From the IMG/VR virus record IMGVR_UViG_3300006802_000788, positions 1-20,333 of that record: a DNA stretch of 20,333 nt; one strand, 5' to 3'. Within the stretch, counting starts at the first letter, position 1. Each line of letters opens with the position of its first letter. A program made the translations under genes and the position numbers. Below are positions 14,791 to 20,333 of the stretch, in pieces. Origin of the DNA: a virus. A model generated the notes under the pieces. That model ran no database searches and was not told where the DNA came from. It was given only the letters and a program-made list of their open reading frames with translations.

Positions 14791-15768
14791 ATGGCTATAA
14801 ATATAACAGATAATACTTCACACATATCAATATCAATGGGCAATGGTGATGTAAAAACTTTTCCAAAGGGAGCTACTAAAATTGATTTAATAGGAAACAA
14901 GGTAATTATAACTGACATATCAGATCAAAGAGGCGAACCTGTTACATTAGATTCAAGTAATGTACAAACTCCTGCGAGTGCGAATAATACAGTTTTACAT
15001 ACTACATTATCTGGTTATTTAGACACTGGATCGGGTTCTGGTTCTTCTTTACTTGCAACGGCTCAAAATCAAATTAATAGTTTTACTTTTTTAGACAACA
15101 TAGATAATAATACTTATAGTTCTGCTACGTTTTTAGATCAAATAAATGACAAAATCCCCTCTTTAGGGCAAACAACTAAATCTGGATCATTACCGACAAC
15201 TAGGGCAAGTGATGAAGACGATTATCCAGTGACCGGAGATGTTGCTAATGATGCTGTTGATTCTGGTAACCCTGTAAAAATAGGCGGTTACGCTGGTGAT
15301 TATAATGATTCTTCAGAGGTTGCAGAAGGTGACAGGGTAAGGGCTTTATATGATCGTACAGGTGTTCAATTTGTAATAGGTGGTCATTCGAATGTGCAAA
15401 GAAAGGTATTCTTGGCCGATGACGCTAATACAAATGTTGATATGTTGGGGGCTGTAACGGGAACGGGATATGTAATAACATCTTATCAAATTGTACCTAG
15501 CTCTGATATGACAGCTACAAATATTAGAATCGGATTCGGAGCGTCAACAACTCCGGCGGCTCCAACAAACGGAACATCTGTCGCAGACCTATTATTTTCT
15601 AATTCAAGCGTTGTTGCAGGAGAGAGTTTTCGAGAGGGTGACGGTTCAGGGATTATAGCAATGGGACAAGCAGGTGAGGAATTAAGAATAACTAATACAG
15701 CACCGGGAACGGGCAATTTTACAGTAAATATAACATACTTTACAATATCAATGCCAGCACCTCCTTAA
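14791..15768 (+). CDS. Modular virion appendage/decoration protein 1
   Basis: This is a 325-residue beta-rich protein. Residues 1-75 (KTFPKGATKIDLIGNKVIITD, RGEPVTLDSSNV, NNTVLH) form a domain shared with the gene at 15796. The middle is Gly/Ser-rich (GYLDTGSGSGSSLL), and the C-terminal region (about 205-325) reads as beta sandwich with QRKVFLADDANTNVDML and a TFTV-like ending ITYFTISMPAPP. No enzyme motif. The shared N-terminus probably docks on the same virion site, with the C-terminus exposed. Confidence 0.5.
   Translation: MAINITDNTSHISISMGNGDVKTFPKGATKIDLIGNKVIITDISDQRGEPVTLDSSNVQTPASANNTVLHTTLSGYLDTGSGSGSSLLATAQNQINSFTFLDNIDNNTYSSATFLDQINDKIPSLGQTTKSGSLPTTRASDEDDYPVTGDVANDAVDSGNPVKIGGYAGDYNDSSEVAEGDRVRALYDRTGVQFVIGGHSNVQRKVFLADDANTNVDMLGAVTGTGYVITSYQIVPSSDMTATNIRIGFGASTTPAAPTNGTSVADLLFSNSSVVAGESFREGDGSGIIAMGQAGEELRITNTAPGTGNFTVNITYFTISMPAPP
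14932..14963 (+). repeat. 32-base exact direct repeat, copy 1 (shared N-terminal module)
   Basis: These 32 bases encode GEPVTLDSSNV of the first appendage protein and are identical to 15943-15974 in the second. The identity lies inside a longer diverged duplication (about the first 230 bases of each gene). It marks recent exchange between the two or strong conservation. Confidence 0.85.
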
Positions 15769-15795
15769 TTTATAACTTAAAAGGTCACAAAAAAA

Positions 15796-16785
15796 ATGGG
15801 AATAGTAATAACAAATAACACATCGAATATTCAAATCGATTTAGGTAATCCACAGGGAGATATAAAAATGTTTCCTAAAGGATCAACACGTATAGAATTA
15901 ATTAATAATAAAGTAGAAATAACAGATATATCCAACGAGAGGGGCGAACCTGTTACATTAGATTCAAGTAATGTTACAACACCATCAAGCTCAAATAACA
16001 CTGTGTTACATGCTACTTTAATTGCTTATTTGGATGCTGGGTTATCTTTAGATTTTCATACAGAAGTAGCAATGGGAAATATAACAGGTTATGAAACTTG
16101 GAATAAATTCGGATATAATGATGATATTGACGTTGGAACTGAACTTATAGCAAGTTGGGGCGGTGCTTTTCAATACTTAACAAGTGGCGAAACTATTGAT
16201 ATAGTAAGCACAAGCGCAAATGATACTGTTTTAGGCTCTCATTGTCAAAAAATTATTGTTTATGGAGTAGATGAAAATTGGGAAAGTCAAATTGAAATAA
16301 TAGAAATGGACGGTACTAATACTATCACAACTACAACTCAATGGATAGGCATTAATAGGGTTGCTATATTTAAAGCTAATGCAACCAATAAACAAAACGA
16401 AGGAACTATTACAATAACGGCCAACTCAAGCAGTTACACAATGGCACAAATGCCAGTGGGGCAAGGGACAACTCAACAATGTATTTTTTATGTTCCTTCA
16501 GGCTATCAATTTAATGCAGAGTGGTTATATTTTAACATTATTAAACCAACTGGTCAAACTCCGAAGGTTGATCTTTTAGGATATGTTTATTCTGATGCCT
16601 CTACGGCAGAATATGAAATATACAGAGATTCTTTAGACACGTCAGACGGTAATCATATTGATGTGAGGCCGCCTGTACCTTTTGTTGTTAGCGAAAAAAG
16701 CATTTTATGGTTTGAAGCAACAACGGATAAGGCTGATACGAATGTCCGGTGTAGATTTTCGGGTGAACTTGGACTAAAACAATGA
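15796..16785 (+). CDS. Modular virion appendage/decoration protein 2
   Basis: This 329-residue protein's first about 78 residues match the preceding gene (FPKGSTRIELINNKVEITD, RGEPVTLDSSNV, SNNTVLHATL). The remainder is unrelated: EVAMGNITGYETWNKFGYN, then a strand-rich region through QCIFYVPSGYQFNAEWLYFN to a VRCRFSGELGLKQ end. That C-terminal part resembles virion proteins of other Bacteroidota phages, where similar domains are annotated only as structural. The pair looks like a duplicated anchor with swapped outer domains. Spacing to the next gene is one base. Confidence 0.5.
   Translation: MGIVITNNTSNIQIDLGNPQGDIKMFPKGSTRIELINNKVEITDISNERGEPVTLDSSNVTTPSSSNNTVLHATLIAYLDAGLSLDFHTEVAMGNITGYETWNKFGYNDDIDVGTELIASWGGAFQYLTSGETIDIVSTSANDTVLGSHCQKIIVYGVDENWESQIEIIEMDGTNTITTTTQWIGINRVAIFKANATNKQNEGTITITANSSSYTMAQMPVGQGTTQQCIFYVPSGYQFNAEWLYFNIIKPTGQTPKVDLLGYVYSDASTAEYEIYRDSLDTSDGNHIDVRPPVPFVVSEKSILWFEATTDKADTNVRCRFSGELGLKQ
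15943..15974 (+). repeat. 32-base exact direct repeat, copy 2
   Basis: Second copy of the repeat at 14932-14963, encoding the same GEPVTLDSSNV. Flanking codons differ between copies while the protein stays similar, so this block is more conserved at DNA level than the rest of the shared domain. Confidence 0.85.
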
Positions 16786-16786
16786 T

Positions 16787-17287
16787 ATGTCATCAACAAC
16801 AGAAATAATAACAACAACAGAGATAATTGATTTGGCTATACCTTTAAAAGCAGGGTTTGAGCCGAGATATTTATCTAAGTGGATTTTAAAAGCGCAAAGG
16901 CAATATATACGCCCGTTTTTAGGTGATGACTTCTACGAAGAAATAACCGATCAGGTTGAAAACTCAACGTTAACAGCTGATAATACAGCTTTATTAGATA
17001 ACTATTTAAAGCCTATGTTAGCACATTACGTTGTTTATGAGCGGCTGCCAATGATAAACGACCATATTTCTAATAGTGGCACGATGTCGGATTTTAATGA
17101 GTTTAGTAACGCTTCAGGTAATACAGGCAAAGGTCTGGTAAGAAATCAAATGTTGGCTGATGCAGGAAACTTTGAAGAGCAAGCCGACCAGTTTATTAAG
17201 GATGAGCAAGAAGACGATAGCACTAAATACCCTTTATATGGTTGCGGCGAAAGGAATGTAAATAAATACGGATTTATAACTTATTAG
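16787..17287 (+). CDS. Head-tail connector-like protein
   Basis: This 166-residue helical protein contains ISKW-type sequence (YLSKWILKAQRQYIRPFLGDDFYEEI, about 28-53), LDNYLKPMLAHYVVYERLPMI (69-89) and a polar C-terminal tail ending NKYGFITY. The 'I..aq..yI.P.LG..fy.ei ... l..yl.pml..y..y..lp' pattern is shared with head-tail connector (DUF6712-like) proteins of Bacteroidota phages and is similar in idea to HK97 gp6 adaptors. It would bridge portal and neck. It lies between appendage and fibre genes. Confidence 0.5.
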   Translation: MSSTTEIITTTEIIDLAIPLKAGFEPRYLSKWILKAQRQYIRPFLGDDFYEEITDQVENSTLTADNTALLDNYLKPMLAHYVVYERLPMINDHISNSGTMSDFNEFSNASGNTGKGLVRNQMLADAGNFEEQADQFIKDEQEDDSTKYPLYGCGERNVNKYGFITY

Positions 17288-17288
17288 G

Positions 17289-19007
17289 ATGGGAGCAAGA
17301 AATGATCATAAAAGTATTGAGAATAGCCAAATTCACCCACCAAAGGATTTCGTAACTGCAAGTGATGGAGACACATTAAGGCGCAATTTAAACGCAGAAT
17401 TAGAATGGAGTAGTAACCCTTGGAAATTATCAGTGTTAGATTTAGCAGACATTAACGCGGCACCGCCCACAGAAGTTGATGGTGATAGGTATATATTAAT
17501 TGAAGTTGCTTCGTCGGTTGTTGATTCTGGTTGGGATGGAGCCGCTATAAATGATATAGTTGAATATTCTGAAGATCAGGATAATTGGGGGAATTACACA
17601 CCTTCAGAGGGCGATACGCTATACGACAAAGATGCTAATCGTGAATATAGATTTGATGGAACGGATTGGGTAGCAACGACCGGTGCAGGTTCAGGTGGCA
17701 TATATGATGGTAGTGGCACAGTCCCTACAAGCGTAGTTGCTACATTAACTGATGACATAACATTTTCCGGAGGTGCTTCGGCTGGTGTTGTAAAAATAGC
17801 TAGTGATATAAAAGCAAACGGATCAGATATAGCTCATTTGGATTTTGTCGGAGACGATGCTAGTGATAATGAGACTATTTACGCCCAAATTAGAGGGCAT
17901 ATAGATACAAATACAGCAAATGACGAATTAGGAGAATTAATTTTCCTTTGCCAAGGAGGGAGCGGTACTTTATATCAAAGAATGAGAATAACAGAGGACG
18001 GATCAATAATAATAGGTGCCACTGGCACCAGTGATGCAAGTGTACAAATAAAAGACTCCGGAGGTGTTGTTGATATTGATTTAGACCCTAACGGAACATC
18101 AACCTTTACAAACGATTTAAAAATAGACGGTGTAATTACTTTAACAGAAACTACGACACCTTCAGCATTAACTAATTACGGTAAGATATACCCAAAATCA
18201 GATAATTTATTATACTTCCAAGATGGGGCAGGTACGGAGCATAGTATTGATTTGGACGGTTCAGGAGGTGCGGCTGGATTGCCTACAGATTATTTAACTG
18301 AATTGAAGGTTAATTATGTTTCGGCAACCACAATTCAAATTGAGGCCGGAAGTTGTCGAGATAGTACAGATACAGATGATATAGTTTTAGCCTCTAATCA
18401 AAACGTTGCAATTACAACAAGTGGTGCAAATGGCTTAGATACAGGATCGGAGGCTTCAAACACTTGGTATTATGTTTATGTTATTTATGACAATGCTGAT
18501 GTATTAGCAGAGGCAGGATTGTTGTCTACTAGTTCAACGAGTCCAACGCTACCTAGTGGATATGATACATTTAGGCGCGTTGGAGCAGTTAGAAATGACG
18601 GGTCAAGCGATTTTCTTAAATTCTATTCTAGTGGTTCAGGTAGACGTAAAAAAATAATGTATGATGAAGATGGGTCAACTACTCAAGTACTAACTGCTGG
18701 CGGCGCAACATCTTTTACTAATGTTGATTGCTCAAGTTACATACCAAGCACTTCGACGTTTGGCTATTTCCAATGGGGGATATTACCTAATAATGACACT
18801 GATTATTTGGACATTAGAACGGATGGTGGCACAGGCGCAACACCGACACATAGTTTCGTAAGGCAAGGCGGCGATTTTGCCGTAGATTCATCGATGCGTA
18901 GTCAAGGTACATTGCACACTAATTCTACTCAGGTAATAGAATATTTAGTAAGTGATGCAATTGCAGACGCTTTTATAGTTGTTAGGGGTTATGATGATAA
19001 TTTATAG
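17289..19007 (+). CDS. Tail fibre protein (DUF2793-like N-terminal region)
   Basis: This is a 572-residue protein. Residues about 46-130 follow the DUF2793-type pattern of tail fibres (AAPPTEVDGDRYILIE, W..NYTPSEGDTLY, YRFDGTDW). Next come repeat-like fibre segments with IYDGSGTVPTSVVATLTDD (138-156) and GELIFLCQGGSGTLYQRMRITEDG (215-238). The C-terminal part, about 330-572, has TDYLTELKVNYVSATTIQIEAG, NTWYYVYVIYD and LPSGYDTFRRVGAVRND, a module found in many phage fibres. It is low in Cys and rich in Gly, Thr and Asp. It likely binds host receptors. The downstream gene looks like its assembly partner. No S74 autoprotease was seen. Confidence 0.72.
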   Translation: MGARNDHKSIENSQIHPPKDFVTASDGDTLRRNLNAELEWSSNPWKLSVLDLADINAAPPTEVDGDRYILIEVASSVVDSGWDGAAINDIVEYSEDQDNWGNYTPSEGDTLYDKDANREYRFDGTDWVATTGAGSGGIYDGSGTVPTSVVATLTDDITFSGGASAGVVKIASDIKANGSDIAHLDFVGDDASDNETIYAQIRGHIDTNTANDELGELIFLCQGGSGTLYQRMRITEDGSIIIGATGTSDASVQIKDSGGVVDIDLDPNGTSTFTNDLKIDGVITLTETTTPSALTNYGKIYPKSDNLLYFQDGAGTEHSIDLDGSGGAAGLPTDYLTELKVNYVSATTIQIEAGSCRDSTDTDDIVLASNQNVAITTSGANGLDTGSEASNTWYYVYVIYDNADVLAEAGLLSTSSTSPTLPSGYDTFRRVGAVRNDGSSDFLKFYSSGSGRRKKIMYDEDGSTTQVLTAGGATSFTNVDCSSYIPSTSTFGYFQWGILPNNDTDYLDIRTDGGTGATPTHSFVRQGGDFAVDSSMRSQGTLHTNSTQVIEYLVSDAIADAFIVVRGYDDNL

Positions 19008-19009
19008 AT

Positions 19010-19432
19010 ATGAAAGTAATAATTGAAAATAGCACAGGCGATGTAATAGCAGCTTCTTTTTCTGATTTAACAACAGATGGTAAGTATGACTCAAATATTC
19101 ATTCAATACGGACAGACGCGCCAGAAGGTGTAAAGGTAAAGCTACGCAGGGTTGAACTATCAAAGGAGTGGCATAGGTGGGATGGGGCTAAATATGTTAT
19201 AGTTAGTAATAGCGTCAAGTTCGACAAAGCTTCATTTGATAAGCAAAGGAGTAAATTATTTAGGGATACCGAATGGAGGTATAACAGATTTTTACAACAG
19301 GAATTGTATCTTGTTGACCCTTCTATTAAGGCTGAATTTGATTCATGGATAGCTTATTGGCAGTCTCTGAGAGATATGACAGAACAGCAAGGATTTGATC
19401 CTAATAACCCTCAATGGCCTGCACAACCATAA
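19010..19432 (+). CDS. Tail fibre assembly-like protein
   Basis: This is a 140-residue protein starting 2 bases after the fibre stop. Its C-terminal half contains KLFRDTEWRYNRFLQQEL, WIAYWQSLRDMTEQQG and a final NPQWPAQP. The 'LRD..W ... W..Y...LRD......P..P.WP..P' pattern is that of phage fibre-assembly or chaperone-type proteins. The N-terminal half is a beta-rich domain. Adjacency to the fibre gene supports a chaperone or fibre-tip role. Whether it stays in the virion cannot be seen. Confidence 0.6.
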   Translation: MKVIIENSTGDVIAASFSDLTTDGKYDSNIHSIRTDAPEGVKVKLRRVELSKEWHRWDGAKYVIVSNSVKFDKASFDKQRSKLFRDTEWRYNRFLQQELYLVDPSIKAEFDSWIAYWQSLRDMTEQQGFDPNNPQWPAQP

Positions 19433-19451
19433 TTATAAACTTAAACTATAT

Positions 19452-19634
19452 ATGATGACTATTAAACGAACACAATTAATTGCTTTAATTACGGCTTTAA
19501 TTAGCGTTGTAGCGATTATCTATCAATTACCAAAGGATATAACCGTCGAGTTAACAAGTGCGATTGTAGGGCTTATAACAGTCTTATTTACATTATATGA
19601 GCAATTGAAACCGAAAAAGAAGAAAAAGAAATAG
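19452..19634 (+). CDS. Holin candidate (two membrane helices, lysine tail)
   Basis: This 60-residue protein's best start is ATG 19452 or the adjacent ATG 19455. Longer in-frame versions begin inside the previous gene. Two hydrophobic helices, about 8-24 (LIALITALISVVAIIYQ) and 33-49 (ELTSAIVGLITVLFTLY), are joined by a short polar loop. The C-terminus is QLKPKKKKKK. Small size, two membrane spans and a highly basic cytoplasmic tail are typical of class II holins. It is the last gene before a terminator. No endolysin is visible beside it. Confidence 0.6.
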   Translation: MMTIKRTQLIALITALISVVAIIYQLPKDITVELTSAIVGLITVLFTLYEQLKPKKKKKK

Positions 19635-19658
19635 ACTTTCTTTGTTTGTCTTATTGCG

Positions 19659-19684
19659 CCCCGGCTAACAACCGGGGTTTTTTT
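19659..19684 (+). terminator. Strong rho-independent terminator ending the structural operon
   Basis: A CCCCGG stem (19659-19664) pairs with CCGGGG (19672-19677) around the loop CTAACAA and is followed by seven T residues (19678-19684). It closes the long structural operon and insulates the promoter about 20 bases downstream. Confidence 0.92.
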
Positions 19685-19705
19685 ATGCAAAATAATTAAA
19701 CTTTA

Positions 19706-19737
19706 TTTGGTTTATTGAAACATTTATGTTACATTTG
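19706..19737 (+). promoter_or_regulatory. Bacteroidota-type promoter driving the small-gene array
   Basis: TTTG (19706-19709) and TACATTTG (19730-19737) are separated by 20 bases, a full match to the Bacteroidota sigma form TTTG-N19-21-TAnnTTTG. It lies 29 bases before the ATG at 19766 and just past a terminator. No comparable promoter appears before the next two genes, so they probably depend on this one. Confidence 0.8.
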
Positions 19738-19765
19738 TAGTATACTTAACAAAACAAAGGAAATT

Positions 19766-19945
19766 ATGGAAAACATACCAGTAGACAGACAATTTGAATT
19801 AGAACAGGAATATTCAGAGCTTCCGGTATACTGTTCTGAGTGTCAAGAGCAATTATTTGAAGAGAATGAGATTGAAATGAATTGCCATCCAGAATGTTAC
19901 GACAAATTGATTGAAGAAATAGAAGCTAAAAATCCGGATCTTTAA
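19766..19945 (+). CDS. 59-residue Cys-rich (zinc-knuckle-like) protein, first gene of the array
   Basis: Starting at ATG 19766 (MENIPVDRQFELEQEY), 29 bases from the promoter. A longer frame from 19715 would run through the promoter and is rejected. The product is acidic, with C23-x2-C26 (YCSEC), C40-H41-x2-C44 (NCHPEC) and a helical end. This looks like one LIM-like or zinc-ribbon knuckle, as in small phage DNA- or protein-binding factors. Its stop codon TAA is the left edge of the first attC-like element. Unlike the next gene, no complement of its trailing bases is found upstream, so it may be a fixed leader gene or a changed cassette. Confidence 0.7.
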   Translation: MENIPVDRQFELEQEYSELPVYCSECQEQLFEENEIEMNCHPECYDKLIEEIEAKNPDL

Positions 19946-20004
19946 CGACCCAAATAAAATACGTCAAGCCGATAGGCGTATGGATTTTATTGTTTGTTAT
20001 CGGC
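19941..20004 (+). repeat. attC-like intergenic element 1
   Basis: Order of parts: TTTAAC (19941-19946), GACCCA, AATAAAAT (19953-19960), variable centre (19961-19983), ATTTTATT (19984-19991), GTTT, GTTATCGGC (19996-20004). AATAAAAT pairs with ATTTTATT and continues ACG/CGT with a 4-base bulge on the right arm. TAAC pairs with GTTA at the base. The spacers are asymmetric, 6 bases left and 4 right, as in element 2. Parts and order recall an integron attC, but the outer boxes do not match its consensus. Confidence 0.6.
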
Positions 20005-20296
20005 TTTTAAATTTATTGAAATGACACGAAGAGAATTAATACTTGCAAATGCAAATGATCTGGCTAGAGATTTTCTCTACTACGATAGAAAGGAAGATGA
20101 AGAACTTACTAAAGGAGAAATACAGGAAGCCGTAGAAAAGGGAGAGGTAACTAAAGAGGAAATAATTGAAGAGTTTAAAAGGCAACTTGACGAATGGTGG
20201 TAATTGCCGATAACGACCCTAATAAAATGTAGTAGCGCACAGCTACAAGTGATTAGAAGCAGAACGCTAACCTGCGCTATTCATTTTTATTTATTG
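19997..20296 (+). mobile_element. Complete putative integron-like gene cassette (300 bp)
   Basis: If recombination cuts after the G of GTT as in integrons, this segment is one cassette: leading TTATCGGC, a 24-base A/T leader, the 60-residue gene, trailing GCCGATAAC, and the rest of element 2 up to G20296. The 9-base leading half-site including that G (19996-20004) and trailing half-site (20206-20214) are exact reverse complements, so the circular form would rebuild a matched site. This is inference from sequence; no recombinase lies in the window. Confidence 0.5.
20021..20203 (+). CDS. 60-residue acidic helical protein, cassette gene
   Basis: It starts at ATG 20021 (MTRRELILANANDLARDF); a TTG-initiated frame from 19994 would begin inside element 1. 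The product is short, acidic and mostly helical (ELTKGEIQEAVEKGEVTKEEIIEEFKRQLDEWW), without Cys, signal or membrane segment. It has the look of small phage regulatory or anti-host proteins but no family I can name. It has no promoter of its own and is flanked by the two attC-like elements. Its leader TTTAAATTTATTGAA resembles that of the next gene. Confidence 0.7.
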   Translation: MTRRELILANANDLARDFLYYDRKEDEELTKGEIQEAVEKGEVTKEEIIEEFKRQLDEWW

Positions 20297-20301
20297 TTAG
20301 C
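20206..20301 (+). repeat. attC-like intergenic element 2
   Basis: Order of parts: GCCGATAAC (20206-20214), GACCCT, AATAAAAT (20221-20228), centre with a TAGCGCA/TGCGCTA stem (20233-20239 and 20273-20279) and 33-base loop, CATTTTTATT (20282-20291), TATT, GTTAGC (20296-20301). The left block matches element 1 in 15 of 16 bases (ACGACCCwAATAAAAT). The right block GCG-TAT-NN-ATTTT(T)ATT-N4-GTTA is also shared, while the centre differs in sequence and length. The arms form a long imperfect hairpin. Confidence 0.6.
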
Positions 20302-20322
20302 AAACGTTTAAATTTTAAAATA

Positions 20323-20333
20323 ATGGAAGATAT
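20323..20333 (+). CDS. Start of the next array gene (cut by window end)
   Basis: ATG at 20323 begins MED and the window stops. It follows GTTAGC by 21 bases of A/T leader (CGTTTAAATTTTAAAATA before it), matching the layout ahead of the 60-residue gene. The call rests on this parallel context only. Confidence 0.5.

Noticed and set aside
18015-18029. Perfect inverted repeat GGTGCC-ACT-GGCACC in the fibre gene
   Set aside because: It lies in coding sequence (a Gly/Thr turn), has no T-tract and no second copy; likely chance.
19744-19750. ACTTAAC before the first array gene as a classical integron R'' box
   Set aside because: A 7-base degenerate match with no partner GTT box at the right spacing; probably chance.
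19715-19765. N-terminal extension of the first array gene
   Set aside because: It would overlap the -7 promoter element and the likely transcription start.
19994-20020. TTG start extending the 60-residue array gene
   Set aside because: It would start inside the attC-like element; ATG 20021 has the same A/T leader as the next gene.
19996-20214. The 9-base inverted repeat as the ends of a small transposon-like element (MITE)
   Set aside because: No target-site duplication is visible, and the shared GACCCwAATAAAAT and ATTTT(T)ATT blocks extend beyond the inverted repeat in both elements, which fits attC-like sites better.
19941-20301. The two intergenic hairpins as ordinary rho-independent terminators
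   Set aside because: Stems are AT-rich with bulges, no T-tract directly follows a GC stem, and termination would silence the following genes, which lack promoters.

Overview
The window reads as part of the genome of a tailed phage or prophage (siphovirus-like) of a Bacteroidota host. Every gene is on the + strand, coding density is close to complete, and the DNA is AT-rich. Genes are joined by TAATG or ATGA stop/start overlaps or have short A/T-rich leaders without a strong Shine-Dalgarno. The one clear promoter has the Bacteroidota form TTTG-N20-TAnnTTTG. No terminase, endolysin, integrase, replication gene, tRNA or CRISPR is visible, so this is only the virion segment plus the start of another region.

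Layout. 1-1654: end of a membrane protein, then a short asparagine-synthase-like ATP-dependent ligase and a GT-A-like glycosyltransferase, both translationally coupled to the tail genes. 1654-9519: tail/neck genes (tail-terminator-like, a 44-aa ORF, gp10-like, two large tail proteins with inserted beta-sandwich modules, tape measure). 9521-10371: four small ORFs, three of them with Cys clusters. 10422-13050: ClpP-like prohead protease with a C-terminal scaffold-like coil, major capsid protein, probable tail tube protein, then a terminator. 13055-19634: portal, a membrane coiled-coil protein, two modular appendage proteins sharing an N-terminal domain, a connector-like protein, tail fibre, fibre-assembly-like protein and a two-helix holin candidate, closed by a strong terminator at 19659-19684. 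The order (tail hub, tape measure, protease, capsid, portal) is permuted relative to the lambda/HK97 order.

The most unusual part is the last 600 bases. After the terminator a single promoter drives very small genes, each followed by a structured intergenic element (19941-20004 and 20206-20301). The two elements share a left block, ACGACCCwAATAAAAT, a right block ending ATTTT(T)ATT-N4-GTTA, and a variable centre, and each can fold into a long imperfect hairpin. The 9 bases at the right end of the first element (GTTATCGGC, before the 60-aa gene) are the exact reverse complement of the 9 bases at the left end of the second (GCCGATAAC, after that gene). In integrons this is expected of a gene cassette, whose own leading half-site pairs with its trailing half-site when the cassette is circular. 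I therefore propose that the window's right edge enters an integron-like array of small gene cassettes carried by a phage, with attC-like sites that do not match the classical attC consensus. Only one complete cassette (about 300 bp, 19997-20296) lies in view, so this is an inference with a sharp prediction about the next cassette.
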